DNA from: Pantoea cypripedii
GTDB taxonomy: Bacteria; Pseudomonadota; Gammaproteobacteria; Enterobacterales; Enterobacteriaceae
Direction of reading: 5' to 3'
NCBI RefSeq assembly: GCF_011395035.1
Contig: NZ_CP024768.1
Span: forward strand, 2,083,286 to 2,147,285
DNA length: 64,000 bases
Shown: positions 50,591 through 59,854 of the stretch, piece after piece
How positions within the stretch are numbered: the first letter of the stretch is position 1
Layout of the letters: each line of letters begins with the position of its first letter
Translations under genes and position numbers: made by a program
The notes under the pieces: generated by a model
The model's input: only the letters and a program-made list of their open reading frames with translations
What the model was told of the DNA's origin: nothing
Database searches by the model: none

Positions 50591-51292
50591 TCATGCCGCT
50601 GGTTTTGCACTGTCGCTGTGCGACAGGCGGTTATCCAGCAATGAAAGATCGAGGTAACCACTCAGCTCGCGTTGTTCTGCACGTGGCAGATAGGGCAATT
50701 CACCCAATAACGGGGCGACCAGCTTTTCACTCAGTACATCAATGATTTCAGCATAATGTGCCAGCCCAGGGTTGATGCGATTCGCGACCCAGCCAACCAG
50801 CGGCAGACCATCCTGTGCGATTGCCTCGGCGGTCAGTAAAGCATGGCTGATGCATCCTTCTTTAATCCCGACGACCAGAATCACCGGCAACTGCTCCTGT
50901 TTTACCCAGCTTGAGAGCGGTTGCAGATCATTCATCAGGCAACGCCAGCCACCCGTTCCCTCAACCACCACATGCGGGGCGCGATCCTGCAAGGCAGCCA
51001 GCCCTTTACTGAGCAGCGGATAATCAATTTGATGGGTGGGACTGGTGCTGATTTCATCCTCTTCCAAAGTAATAGGATTGATAGCGGCATAAGGTAATGC
51101 CAGGCCAGAAGCCTGCTGCAACAGCAACGCATCCTTGTTGCGCAAGCCTTCCGGGGTCTGTTTTGCGCTTTTAGCAATGGGCTTATAGCCCACGGCGCAC
51201 TGACCTACCTGTGCAAAGCACTGTAGCAGCGCGCGGGAAACCACGGTTTTGCCCACCGCGGTGTCGGTACCGGTGATAAAGAGTGTCTTCAC
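50591..51292 (-). CDS. bioD2: ATP-dependent dethiobiotin synthetase-like protein (BioD2/YnfK)
   Basis: 233 aa. P-loop GTDTAVGKTVVSRAL, switch residues GYKPIAKS, VVEGTGGWRCLM (Walker B region). It matches the E. coli BioD paralogue YnfK, including its position directly downstream of mlc. It closes the ureido ring of dethiobiotin, although the second copy's contribution is usually minor. Monocistronic from the spacing (105 bp after mlc). Confidence 0.9.
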   Translation of the reverse strand: MKTLFITGTDTAVGKTVVSRALLQCFAQVGQCAVGYKPIAKSAKQTPEGLRNKDALLLQQASGLALPYAAINPITLEEDEISTSPTHQIDYPLLSKGLAALQDRAPHVVVEGTGGWRCLMNDLQPLSSWVKQEQLPVILVVGIKEGCISHALLTAEAIAQDGLPLVGWVANRINPGLAHYAEIIDVLSEKLVAPLLGELPYLPRAEQRELSGYLDLSLLDNRLSHSDSAKPAA

Positions 51293-51397
51293 CCTTCCTC
51301 CTTACGTGTAGCGATGTGAACCAGAGGTAACGAAGGGGCAGTGTAAGTAAATGTCGTACCTGACAGATTGCGTTAGCGCAAACTTAGGGCGAGCTAA

Positions 51398-52615
51398 TCA
51401 ACCCTGGAGCAGTTTTACCAGCAAATGACCGGAATAAAGGGCATCTTTGATTAATGCCGCGGCCCCTAACGTACCGGGATCGTTAAACGCGGTGGGGGCC
51501 AGCTGGATTTCGTCGCTGTAAGCCGGTAATGCCTGCTGGCGAATGGTGCTGCTGACGGCAGGGAACAGTACGCCAGCGGCCTGATTAAGCGGGGAACCAA
51601 TGAGAATCTGACGTGGATTGAAGATATTAACCATCATTGCCAGCATGCGACCAATATGATGTCCGACTCCGGCAATCACATCGGTCGCCAGACGGTCGCC
51701 CTGCTGTGCCGCCTGACACAGGGTTTCAATGGTCAGCGGAGCCGCATGCAGACGGCTCTCTGGCTGAGTCGGCAGGCGTAATTTCGCGAGGTTGAGTAAA
51801 CTGCCGATACTGGCAACCGTTTCCAGGCAGCCATGATTGCCGCAGTAACATTGCTGACCATAAGGATCAATTTGCGTGTGACCAATTTCTACCAACGCCC
51901 GCCCGCTCTTGTGCAACAGTTGTCCAGCGGTAATCACGCCAGCCCCTACGGTTTCATCGATCACAATTTGAATTACGTCCTGCGCCCCGCGTGAGGCACC
52001 AAACAGCGATTCAGCCAGCGTCCACGCGGAAATATCATGCTGCACAAAAACCGGCACACCGCTACGTTGCGATAGCGTCTCACCCAGCGGCATATCTTCA
52101 ATATCGTAACCGGGGATACGATGCACGACACCGGACGCGGCATTGATCAGGCCTGGCAGCGTGATGGCGATGGCCGTCAGACGCTCCAGTTTTTTCTGAT
52201 GACGGATAAAAAAGGCATCAATCAGTTCCAGCAGCTCCTGCAAGAGCGGCTTGTCCGGGCCGACGATCAACGGCAGACGCTCCTCCTGCAAGGCCCGGCT
52301 GCTGAGATCACGTAATGTCAGGGTGATGTGACCCGGTTGAATACGTACTGCCAGATAATGCCAGGCCAGGGTATCCAGCAACAGGCCAATCGCCGGACGC
52401 CCACGGCTGCCTGGTTCCTGAAATTCGGTTTCCTGAACCAGATGCGCGTCCAGCATTTCACGGACGATTTTGGTGATGCTGGCCGGGGCTAGCTGCGCGC
52501 GCTTGGAAAGTTCAATACGCGAAATCGGGCCGAAACGATCGATCAGTCGGTAAACCACGCCTGCATTGGTCTGCTTTATCTGGTCAATGTGGCCAGGTTG
52601 ACTGTCCTGATTCAC
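51398..52615 (-). CDS. mlc: Global glucose repressor Mlc (DgsA), ROK family
   Basis: 405 aa. N-terminal winged HTH (QPGHIDQIKQTNAG, APASITKIVREMLDAHL) is nearly identical to E. coli Mlc. A ROK domain follows with the zinc site QIDPYGQQCYCGNHGCLETV (CxCGxxGCxE). In the absence of glucose transport it represses ptsG, ptsHI, malT and mlc; dephosphorylated EIICB-Glc sequesters it at the membrane. The mlc-ynfK-ynfL-ynfM order matches E. coli. Confidence 0.95.
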   Translation of the reverse strand: MNQDSQPGHIDQIKQTNAGVVYRLIDRFGPISRIELSKRAQLAPASITKIVREMLDAHLVQETEFQEPGSRGRPAIGLLLDTLAWHYLAVRIQPGHITLTLRDLSSRALQEERLPLIVGPDKPLLQELLELIDAFFIRHQKKLERLTAIAITLPGLINAASGVVHRIPGYDIEDMPLGETLSQRSGVPVFVQHDISAWTLAESLFGASRGAQDVIQIVIDETVGAGVITAGQLLHKSGRALVEIGHTQIDPYGQQCYCGNHGCLETVASIGSLLNLAKLRLPTQPESRLHAAPLTIETLCQAAQQGDRLATDVIAGVGHHIGRMLAMMVNIFNPRQILIGSPLNQAAGVLFPAVSSTIRQQALPAYSDEIQLAPTAFNDPGTLGAAALIKDALYSGHLLVKLLQG

Positions 52616-52750
52616 GCCCTGCTCCCGGTTATTTTCGCGCTTCTAAATAAATAGCAACTATGGTGCGGCAGAATGGCGAATAGCGCCAAATATTTGATTA
52701 GATATGTGATTTATCGCACATAAAGCCTGGTGTTTTTCTCACCCACTGGC

Positions 52751-53647
52751 TTAAGTTTCAGCGTTGCGCTGCAAAAGCATCATCATATTTGCCATCTGTG
52801 CGCTGGGTTCGCGCGTGGCTGACCATACCAGCCATACTTCCGAAAGCGCATCGCTTTCATGCAGCGGCAGCCATACCACATCAGCCAGCCGCGCCCGCCG
52901 AAACGAAGCGGGTAAAATCGATACCCCCAGCCCGGTCGCCACCAGCCCGAGAATGGTCATCGCTTCCCCCACTTCCTGCGTAATAAAGGGTTTAATCTGG
53001 TAACGGTGCAGCAGGGCCAGAATCTCACCATACAAGGCGGTGCCGCCCTGCGGATCAAAGAAAACAAAGGGTTCATTAGCCAGTGCCTGGATAGAGATAG
53101 ACTCAGCATCGGCCAGCGGATGCGCCCAATGCACCACCGCACATAGCGGCTCGCGCAGTAACAATTGATGCTGCAAATCAGCGGGCAGCGGCGTATTGCG
53201 CATCACCCCCAGATCGAGCCGTCCTTCATGTAACGGTGCCAGCTGCTGCCGGGTGTTAATCTCCTGCATCTGGATATGGACCTGCGGCCAGCGCTGACGG
53301 AAATGGTAAAGCGCATCAGAAACCAATCCGGTAAAAGGCGCGGACGAGGTAAAACCGATGCGCAGCTCCCCTTCCTGACCATTATGCAACCTGACGGCAC
53401 GACTGGCGGCCTGTTCAACCTGCAACAGGATCCCGCGCGCATCCTGTAAAAACTGCTGTCCGGCGGCGGTCAGCTGCACGCTGCGATTGGTGCGGGTAAA
53501 CAACTGTGCACCAATCTCCTGTTCCAGCTGCTGGATCTGCTGACTGAGCGGCGGTTGTGAAATATTCAGGCGCTGAGCCGCACGACCAAAATGCAACTCT
53601 TCTGCCACTGCAATGAAATAGCGTAGATGGCGCAGTTCGATATTCAT
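52751..53647 (-). CDS. ynfL: LysR-family regulator YnfL
   Basis: 298 aa. N-terminal winged HTH (LRHLRYFIAVAEELHFGRAAQRLNISQPPLSQQIQQLEQEIG) and LysR substrate domain. Divergent from the MFS gene ynfM by 94 bp, as in E. coli, so it probably controls that exporter. Effector unknown. (The HTH motif is quoted only in part: key residues are FGRAAQRLNISQPPLS.). Confidence 0.9.
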   Translation of the reverse strand: MNIELRHLRYFIAVAEELHFGRAAQRLNISQPPLSQQIQQLEQEIGAQLFTRTNRSVQLTAAGQQFLQDARGILLQVEQAASRAVRLHNGQEGELRIGFTSSAPFTGLVSDALYHFRQRWPQVHIQMQEINTRQQLAPLHEGRLDLGVMRNTPLPADLQHQLLLREPLCAVVHWAHPLADAESISIQALANEPFVFFDPQGGTALYGEILALLHRYQIKPFITQEVGEAMTILGLVATGLGVSILPASFRRARLADVVWLPLHESDALSEVWLVWSATREPSAQMANMMMLLQRNAET

Positions 53648-53741
53648 ATTTTAAACGTCTCATTCGAGATTATTAATATATTGTACAACCTATTCAGACT
53701 TTCTTACGATATCAATACCTTCATAATCTTAAGGATTTTCC

Positions 53742-54998
53742 GTGAGTCGCTCTTCTCAGGCTGTGACACTCGATGAGGACGAAGTGTCCGTTGTGCCTGC
53801 CTCAGTTCCCGCATCAGCAACATGGATTGAACGTGGTTCGCCGCAATTTATGCGTGTGACCCTTGCCCTGTTCTCTGCGGGTCTTGCCACCTTTGCCCTG
53901 CTTTATTGCGTCCAGCCTATTCTGCCCGTGCTTTCCCAGCAGTTTGGCGTGTCGCCCGCGGCCAGCAGTATCTCGCTGTCGTTGTCGACTGCCCTGATGG
54001 CGCTGGGGTTGCTGGTCACCGGCCCACTTTCTGATGCTATTGGTCGTAAGTCGGTGATGGTGACCGCTCTGATGCTGGCGGCCATCTGTACCGTCATTTC
54101 TGCCATGATGACCAGCTGGCATGGCATCCTGCTGATGCGCGCGCTGATTGGCTTATCGCTAAGTGGTGTGGCTGCGGTGGGGATGACTTACCTGAGCGAA
54201 GAAATTCATCCGCGTGTTATCGCCTTCTCTATGGGGTTATATATCAGCGGTAACTCGATTGGCGGAATGAGCGGGCGTCTGCTGACCGGGGTGCTGACCG
54301 ACCTGTTTTCATGGCGCATCGCCATTGGCGTGATTGGCTGCTTTTCGCTGGCTTCCGCCCTGATGTTCTGGAAAATCCTGCCTGCTTCCCGTCATTTTCG
54401 CCCGGCTTCATTGCGTCCACACAACCTGTTGATCAATTTCCGTCTGCACTGGCGTGATAAGGGGCTGCCGCTGCTGTTCGCAGAAGGTTTTCTGCTGATG
54501 GGCGCGTTTGTCACCTTGTTTAACTATATAGGCTACCGCCTGTTAAGTGCCCCCTGGTTTCTCAGCCAGGCAGTGGTGGGATTGCTGTCGGTGGTTTATC
54601 TGACCGGGTCCTGGAGTTCGCCGAAAGCGGGTGCCATGACCAGTCGCTTCGGACGCGGTCCGGTGATGATCGCCGCCACCGCCATTATGCTGTGCGGGTT
54701 ATTGCTGACCGCCTCTAATACACTGTGGATTATTCTGCCCGGCATGATGCTGTTTACCGCAGGTTTCTTTGCCGCTCACTCGGTTGCCAGTGGCTGGATT
54801 GGTCCGCGCGCCCGCAGAGCCAAAGGCCAGGCCTCTTCCCTCTATCTCTTCAGTTATTACGCGGGTTCAAGCTGTGCTGGTACCTTAGGTGGCGTATTCT
54901 GGCACAGCTTTGGCTGGAACGGCGTCACCCTGTTTATCAGCATGCTGTTGGTGCTGGCCTTGCTGGTCGGATGGCGTTTGCAGTGCCGTAAACTGTAA
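53742..54998 (+). CDS. ynfM: MFS transporter YnfM
   Basis: 418 aa, 12 helices with a hydrophilic N-terminus of about 35 residues. MFS motif GPLSDAIGRKSVMV, and the YnfM/arabinose-efflux-like block GLATFALLYCVQPILPVLS. Divergent from ynfL. Substrate not established. The hairpin at 55015-55036 ends the transcript. In E. coli asr lies downstream of ynfM; it is not present here. Confidence 0.9.
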   Translation: MSRSSQAVTLDEDEVSVVPASVPASATWIERGSPQFMRVTLALFSAGLATFALLYCVQPILPVLSQQFGVSPAASSISLSLSTALMALGLLVTGPLSDAIGRKSVMVTALMLAAICTVISAMMTSWHGILLMRALIGLSLSGVAAVGMTYLSEEIHPRVIAFSMGLYISGNSIGGMSGRLLTGVLTDLFSWRIAIGVIGCFSLASALMFWKILPASRHFRPASLRPHNLLINFRLHWRDKGLPLLFAEGFLLMGAFVTLFNYIGYRLLSAPWFLSQAVVGLLSVVYLTGSWSSPKAGAMTSRFGRGPVMIAATAIMLCGLLLTASNTLWIILPGMMLFTAGFFAAHSVASGWIGPRARRAKGQASSLYLFSYYAGSSCAGTLGGVFWHSFGWNGVTLFISMLLVLALLVGWRLQCRKL

Positions 54999-55014
54999 TA
55001 CCCTGCATCTTTTT

Positions 55015-55036
55015 AACGGGGCCATTGCGCCCCGTT
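55015..55036 (+). terminator. Terminator of ynfM
   Basis: AACGGGGC / GCCCCGTT, a perfect 8-bp stem with a 6-nt loop, 16 bp after the stop, followed by CTCTCCTG. The T run is weak. Confidence 0.55.
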
Positions 55037-55101
55037 CTCTCCTGAAAAACACTTTCCGGCAAACCTTTAGTCCCATTCAAAACAAAATATCAATTGCTAG
55101 C

Positions 55102-55107
55102 TATAAT
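55102..55107 (+). promoter_or_regulatory. Candidate -10 element for the 83-aa gene
   Basis: A perfect TATAAT lies 57 bp before the start codon at 55164. No good -35 at 17 bp is seen; the surroundings are AT-rich. Confidence 0.4.
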
Positions 55108-55163
55108 TTATTCTATTCCAACAATAGTCAGATTTTTTTATTTCACAGCAACGAGGACGTCAG

Positions 55164-55415
55164 ATGGGACTCTATTATTATGTCGATAAACACGCAGGCT
55201 TTAACGATAATCACGTGGTACATGCCATCGGTTGTCCTTTCCTTCCTCCTGATGCGGCACGGCGTTTTCTCGGCACTTTTTACACCGCGAATGCAGCTAT
55301 TCAGCAAGCACGAAAATTTTTCCCCAGTGCCATGGGTTGCGAGCATTGCTGTCCGGTTTTGGTAAAAAAAAACCTGACCACTCAGAATAGCGTGGCGCTA
55401 AAACACCTGGTGTGA
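55164..55415 (+). CDS. Small His/Cys protein, conserved hypothetical
   Basis: 83 aa, cytoplasmic. It has a pattern I have seen in uncharacterised bacterial small proteins: YYYVD at the start, VVHAIGCPFLP (H20, C24), RRFLGTFYTANAAIQQARKFF, and GCEHCC (C59, C62, C63). The residues could form a zinc site; family members usually have more Cys at the second group. GAGG lies 8 bp before the ATG. No function known; it occupies the place of asr after ynfM. Confidence 0.7.
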   Translation: MGLYYYVDKHAGFNDNHVVHAIGCPFLPPDAARRFLGTFYTANAAIQQARKFFPSAMGCEHCCPVLVKKNLTTQNSVALKHLV

Positions 55416-55527
55416 CTCTGATAATCCCGGTCTGGATCCCGCTACAGCGGTGCGCCATTTTGTTAAGTTTTCCTGTGGCATTTCGCTATGTTAGACACAC
55501 GTAAACGTGCTTCAGGTTGGATCGTTG

Positions 55528-56067
55528 ATGCGGGAAAAATTCGCGAAATCGCAAATAGCGCTGCACTGGTTAACGGTACTGTTGATTGCCATTGCTTACA
55601 CCACCATCGAACTACGGGGTCTGGCACCGCGTGGTTCGTTGCTGCGAAGTCTGATGATCATGACGCACTTTAGCTGTGGCGTATCGGTATGGGTGCTGAT
55701 GCTGGCCCGCGGTGTGTTGCGCCATCGTCATGCTTCGCCGGATATCCTGCCGTCACCGGCACGCTGGCAACAGGGTTTAGCCAACCTGATGCATTTCCTG
55801 CTGTATGCGTTGTTTCTGGTACTGCCCATTTTGGGGGTGACCTCGAAGTATCTGAATGGTCGCCCCTGGCAATTGTTTGGCATGGAAATGCCCGTTAGCG
55901 CGACGCCTGATTTTGATCTCGCCGATAGTCTGATTAGCTGGCACGAGACCCTCGCCCCACTCGGTTACTGGTTAATCGGCCTGCATGCCGTCGCAGCATT
56001 ACTGCACCATTACGTATTTAAAGACAACACGCTGCTGCGCATGATGCCAGCCCGCAAACGTGGCTGA
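55528..56067 (+). CDS. cybB: Cytochrome b561
   Basis: 179 aa with four membrane helices. Haem-ligand histidines are expected in SQIALHWLTVLLIA, MIMTHFSCGVSVWVL, SWHETLAPLGYWLIGLHAVAALLHHYVF. Family members bind two b haems and oxidise ubiquinol or superoxide. I start at the ATG at 55528, giving MREKFAKSQIALHWL, the typical b561 beginning; the frame extends seven codons upstream. Confidence 0.9.
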   Translation: MREKFAKSQIALHWLTVLLIAIAYTTIELRGLAPRGSLLRSLMIMTHFSCGVSVWVLMLARGVLRHRHASPDILPSPARWQQGLANLMHFLLYALFLVLPILGVTSKYLNGRPWQLFGMEMPVSATPDFDLADSLISWHETLAPLGYWLIGLHAVAALLHHYVFKDNTLLRMMPARKRG

Positions 56068-56239
56068 TAACCTCAGGCTATTAACTGTGTCGTTGGCGAT
56101 AAAAAATATTCAGCAATAAAACGCGTTTAGAAGGTTTCCCTCAGCGTTTTAATCCTCCACAATAGGCACAAATTGTGATGGATGTCACTTTACATGGGTG
56201 TCCTTTGCCCTTCATTTGCTGCTGACTGATCTGAAATTA

Positions 56240-57424
56240 ATGCAATCAACAACCGTCTCCCGTAAAACGGCCTGGCTACGCGTGGTGCTGCTGGCCATTG
56301 CCGCTTTTGTCTTTAATACCACCGAATTTGTGCCGGTCGGCTTATTGTCAGATATCGCCGCCAGCTACTCGATGAAAACAGCGGATGTCGGCATCATGCT
56401 GACCATCTATGCCTGGGTGGTGGCGTTGTTATCGCTACCGCTGATGCTACTGACGCGTAACATTGAGCGTCGCCTGCTGCTGTCGATCCTGTTTGTGTTG
56501 TTTATCGCCAGCCATGTGCTTTCGTCCGTGGCCTGGGATTTCACCTCCCTGGTGATCTCGCGTATCGGTATCGCTCTCGCCCATGCGGTGTTCTGGTCGA
56601 TTACCGCATCACTGGCAATACGCGTTGCTCCGGCGGGTAAGAAGACCCAGGCGCTGAGTATGCTGGCAACCGGCACCGCACTGGCGATGGTTCTGGGTGT
56701 GCCAATTGGCCGCGTGGTGGGGCAGTATCTGGGCTGGCGCACCACCTTCGGCATGATTGGTTTGTCTGCTCTGGTGCTGCTGGTGTTACTGGCGCGCATT
56801 CTGCCACGCCTGCCAAGTGAACATACCGGGTCACTGAGTAGCGTGCCGATGCTGTTCCGCCGTCCGGCGCTGGTTAGCATGTATGTGCTGGTCACGGTGG
56901 TGGTGACAGCCCATTACACCGCCTACAGCTATATCGAACCTTTTATGCAGGTGGTGGCGAATTCCGGTGAGAACTTCACCACGTTGTTACTGCTGCTGTT
57001 CGGATCGGCGGGGATTGTCGGTAGCGTGCTGTTCAGTACCCTGGGCAATAAATATCCCTCAGCCATGCTGATCGCGGCCATCGCCGTGATTACGTTATGC
57101 ATGGGTCTGCTGATTTTTGCCGCTGTGCGTCCGGCAGCGATTTCCACGCTCTGTATCCTCTGGGGTATGGCCATGATGATGATCGGACTGGCGATGCAGG
57201 TACGCGTGTTGTCGCTGGCACCGGATGCCACCGATGTGGCGATGTCGCTGATGTCCGGCATTTATAACATCGGCATTGGTGCCGGTGCGCTACTGGGGAA
57301 CCAGGTCAGCCTGCATTTAAACATGGCGGACGTCGGTAATGTGGGCGGGTTAATTGGTCTGGTCGCGTTGTTCTGGTGTATCTACATTTTCCGTCGCTAT
57401 CCGCAGTTGCGTTCGAACGGTTAA
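56240..57424 (+). CDS. sotB: Sugar efflux MFS transporter SotB (YdeA)
   Basis: 394 aa, 12 helices. It tracks E. coli SotB throughout (FNTTEFVPVGLLSDIA, VGIMLTIYAWVVALLSLPLML, YTAYSYIEPFMQ, LAPDATDVAMSL). It exports arabinose, IPTG and related sugars. I start at 56240 to give MQSTTVSRKTAWLR, which aligns with the E. coli N-terminus; there is no good ribosome site before it, and 14 upstream in-frame codons are also open. The gene ends at a bidirectional terminator. Confidence 0.9.
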   Translation: MQSTTVSRKTAWLRVVLLAIAAFVFNTTEFVPVGLLSDIAASYSMKTADVGIMLTIYAWVVALLSLPLMLLTRNIERRLLLSILFVLFIASHVLSSVAWDFTSLVISRIGIALAHAVFWSITASLAIRVAPAGKKTQALSMLATGTALAMVLGVPIGRVVGQYLGWRTTFGMIGLSALVLLVLLARILPRLPSEHTGSLSSVPMLFRRPALVSMYVLVTVVVTAHYTAYSYIEPFMQVVANSGENFTTLLLLLFGSAGIVGSVLFSTLGNKYPSAMLIAAIAVITLCMGLLIFAAVRPAAISTLCILWGMAMMMIGLAMQVRVLSLAPDATDVAMSLMSGIYNIGIGAGALLGNQVSLHLNMADVGNVGGLIGLVALFWCIYIFRRYPQLRSNG

Positions 57425-57430
57425 AGAAAG

Positions 57431-57458
57431 GGCTTCAGATACTCTGCTATCTGAAGCC
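57431..57458. terminator. Bidirectional terminator between sotB and the BhsA-like gene
   Basis: GGCTTCAGATA / TATCTGAAGCC, an 11-bp perfect stem with a 6-nt loop. T-rich tails follow on both strands (CTTTCTTTAA toward sotB; CCCTTCTT on the plus strand). It serves both convergent genes. Confidence 0.75.
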
Positions 57459-57467
57459 AGCCCCTTC

Positions 57468-57725
57468 TTATTTATAGAGTTCTGCGGTGCCATGCAGGTT
57501 GTTGTTGCCAGAGGTCGAAGTGATGCGGAAAGACTTTGCTCCGGCAGCACTCGCCTTCTCCGCCAGTTGATTCTCCAGCGATGTCAAATCCGTGCTGCCT
57601 GATGCGCTCACTACGCCAATTTGCTGTTGATTCACTGGCGCTTCGCTTACCAGATCAGCAGCCATGCTACCAAACGCGATTGATGACAGGGCCACAGCGG
57701 CCAGGGTCAGTTTAATGCTTTTCAT
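57468..57725 (-). CDS. YdgH/BhsA/McbA-like (DUF1471) periplasmic protein
   Basis: 85 aa. Signal peptide MKSIKLTLAAVALSSIAFGSMAA, then the DUF1471 domain: IGVVSASGSTDLTSLENQLAEKASAAGAKSFRITS and a closing GTAELYK. BhsA, McbA and relatives are induced by stress and alter biofilm or outer-membrane behaviour. AGAGAGACAAATC lies before the ATG at 57725; a 14-codon extension upstream would disrupt the signal peptide. The 293-bp gap to the tetR gene contains only the tandem repeat noted. Confidence 0.88.
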   Translation of the reverse strand: MKSIKLTLAAVALSSIAFGSMAADLVSEAPVNQQQIGVVSASGSTDLTSLENQLAEKASAAGAKSFRITSTSGNNNLHGTAELYK

Positions 57726-57968
57726 GATTTGTCTCTCTTTGCAGATGAAATTAGGGTCAGTCGCCATTAAGTTAACAACCGTTAAGTAAATGCTAGATCC
57801 AAAGCCGTATGCGCGTCAACTATTTTATTAACGCTCGTTATTTTAATGGGAGTGGCGTGAGTATGGGCTTTAGCGGCGATCTACACTTGGCGGATCAGGC
57901 GGTTTTTCCGATCAAAAGCACAAACGGGCAAAGCCGACACATCGCCTTACCTGCTGCCCTTGCATATT

Positions 57969-57994
57969 AATTTAATGATCGGTAATTTAATGAT
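57969..57994. promoter_or_regulatory. Tandem AATTTAATGAT repeat before the TetR gene
   Basis: AATTTAATGAT at 57969-57979 and again at 57984-57994, a 15-bp period, 25 to 50 bp before the TetR-family start. It could be an autoregulatory operator. The repeats are AT-rich, so chance is not excluded. Confidence 0.35.
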
Positions 57995-58018
57995 ATGTTT
58001 TCGCCGTTGTGAGGATGT

Positions 58019-58669
58019 ATGAGCCAGATGAGTGAACCGGTCATCCGCAAAAGTCGTGGCAGACCAAAAGTCTTCGATCGCGATGATGCGCTGGATAAAG
58101 CGTTGATGCTGTTCTGGGCGCATGGTTATGAAGGTACCTCGCTGGCAGATTTAGTCAGCGCTACCGGTGCGAAAGCCCCTACGCTCTATGCGGAGTTTGA
58201 AAACAAAGAAGGTCTGTTCAAGGCTGCTATGCAGCGCTATATCGAAAGGTTCAGCGCACAACGTAATGCCGTGCTGAATGATGCATCGCTGGATGTTAAG
58301 TCAGCGATAGAGGCGTATTTCCGCGCCACCGCGACCTGCTTCACCGAATGCGACAAACCGGCTGGCTGTTTTTTTATTTGTACTTCCAGCGCCCTTTCCG
58401 CCGGTTCTGAAGAGGTGGCACGCATGCTGGAGCAGCAGCATCATGCGCAGGAGCACGCGTTGCAGCAGTTCCTGGCTGCACGTCAGCAGCAGGGTGAGTT
58501 GCCTGCCTGTAGCAATACCACTTCGCTTGCCAGTTTTCTCGCCTGCGTGCTTCAGGGGATGTCAGTACGCGCCCGTGAAGGTGCCAGTCGGGAAGATTTA
58601 GAACAAATCGTTGCTACACAGATGGCTATCTGGCCTGCTCTGGCGGGTTATTGCTCAGTAAGAACGTGA
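58019..58669 (+). CDS. TetR-family transcription regulator
   Basis: 216 aa. N-terminal HTH: GRPKVFDRDDALDKALMLFWAHGYEGTSLADLVSATGAKAPTLYAEF, with recognition-helix region APTLYAEFENKEGLF (only key residues considered). The C-terminal ligand domain has the FTECDKPAGCFFICTSSALSAG block seen in YcdC/AcrR-like subgroup members. GAGGATGT precedes the ATG. It is divergent from the BhsA-like gene, so that gene may be a target. Ligand unknown. Confidence 0.87.
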   Translation: MSQMSEPVIRKSRGRPKVFDRDDALDKALMLFWAHGYEGTSLADLVSATGAKAPTLYAEFENKEGLFKAAMQRYIERFSAQRNAVLNDASLDVKSAIEAYFRATATCFTECDKPAGCFFICTSSALSAGSEEVARMLEQQHHAQEHALQQFLAARQQQGELPACSNTTSLASFLACVLQGMSVRAREGASREDLEQIVATQMAIWPALAGYCSVRT

Positions 58670-58697
58670 CGGCGCGAGCGTTCACGCCGCCACGGGT

Positions 58698-59012
58698 TTA
58701 TGGCAGAAAAAACATCGGTTTTAATGCTGCGCTGACCGGGCTGTTATCGGCGTTGGACGGCATCAGATCTTTCATTGATGCCCACCAGCGCTGGCAAACC
58801 TCGGTTTGAGCCACCGCCTGCCAGCGCGCTTCCGATTCAATTTCCACGCTGGCAAACAGCAAATGGCGTTCCTCGTCCAGCCAGATAGCGTAGTTATGCG
58901 CTCCATGTGCTTTGAGTGTCTCAGCCAGTTCCGGCCAGATGGGCGAATGGCGGCGCAGATACTCCTCATGGCAATCCGCATGCACCTGCATCACAAAGGC
59001 TCTACGCAACAT
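58698..59012 (-). CDS. rhaM: L-rhamnose mutarotase RhaM
   Basis: 104 aa, the standard size. MQVHADCHEEYLRRHSPIWPEL, His ligand region, HNYAIWLDEERHLLFASVEIE and RWWASMKDLMP match RhaM/YiiL. It interconverts rhamnose anomers before isomerisation. I start at 59012 (MLRRAFVMQVH); the longer frame to 59162 lies within rhaD. It overlaps the rhaD stop by 11 bp, the last gene of rhaBADM. Confidence 0.93.
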   Translation of the reverse strand: MLRRAFVMQVHADCHEEYLRRHSPIWPELAETLKAHGAHNYAIWLDEERHLLFASVEIESEARWQAVAQTEVCQRWWASMKDLMPSNADNSPVSAALKPMFFLP

Positions 59013-59844
59013 TGGCTCGTTCCACCTGTAACGCCGCCTGCCAGGGGGTGACGCCAAAGCGCTCACCCAACGCGATAAGTTGCTCAGTGGTGATACTCTG
59101 ACGAATGCCTCCCATCGACAGCGCTTTAACCACCACTTCCGAGGATTTTTCCGCTGTATCAATCAGGCCAAAGGTCTCATCCAGCGTCGGCCCTGCGCCA
59201 AAGATGCCGTGGAAAGGCCACATCACCAGGCTATGTGTCGCCATTTCATCTGCCGTTGCCTGACCAATGCCATCGGTGCCTGGCACCATCCACGGCAGGA
59301 TACCCACGCCATCCGGGAACACCACCAGGCATTCGGTGCTGCCTTCCCATAACAGACGAGTGAAACGTGCGGAATCCAGTTCCACCACGTAACTCAGCGC
59401 CATAAAGTTGGTGGCGTGACAATGCATAATCACGCGGTCAGCACCGTGACTCACCTGCTTGCGCACACTGTGCGACTGGAAATGGGCAGCAAGTTCTGAG
59501 GTCGGTAAGCCGCCATTGCTCAATCCCCAGTGAATTTTGTACGACAGCCCGCGGTCATCGACCTGAAGCAGCACCAGACTATCGGCCGGATCAAGTCGCA
59601 CATTACGGAAAAACTTGCCGGATCCGGTCACCAGGAACCAGTCATTTGCCAGTGCCGGCGCAGGCTTGCTGAGTTCAATACAACGTGGTTCGGCGTAGAA
59701 ATCCGCAGTATACGGCAGCACCTCTTCCGGCAGCAGACGCAGGCTAACGTTACCGCCGTTGCGTTCATCCCAACCCTTCAGCCACATATCGCTGGTCGCT
59801 TTAACCATTCCCTGTACAAAAGCGGAAGTGAGAATACTTTGCAT
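59002..59844 (-). CDS. rhaD: Rhamnulose-1-phosphate aldolase
   Basis: 280-aa class II aldolase. Zn ligands in VIMHCHATNFMAL (H-x-H) and WPFHGIFGAGPT, general acid region in SMGGIRQ. GSGKFFRNVRLDP and TDGIGQATADEM match E. coli RhaD. It cleaves L-rhamnulose-1-phosphate to dihydroxyacetone phosphate and L-lactaldehyde. I start at 59844 where AAGGGACACACC precedes the ATG; the 17-codon extension upstream overlaps rhaA and is not needed. Confidence 0.95.
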   Translation of the reverse strand: MQSILTSAFVQGMVKATSDMWLKGWDERNGGNVSLRLLPEEVLPYTADFYAEPRCIELSKPAPALANDWFLVTGSGKFFRNVRLDPADSLVLLQVDDRGLSYKIHWGLSNGGLPTSELAAHFQSHSVRKQVSHGADRVIMHCHATNFMALSYVVELDSARFTRLLWEGSTECLVVFPDGVGILPWMVPGTDGIGQATADEMATHSLVMWPFHGIFGAGPTLDETFGLIDTAEKSSEVVVKALSMGGIRQSITTEQLIALGERFGVTPWQAALQVERANVA

Positions 59845-59854
59845 GGTGTGTCCC

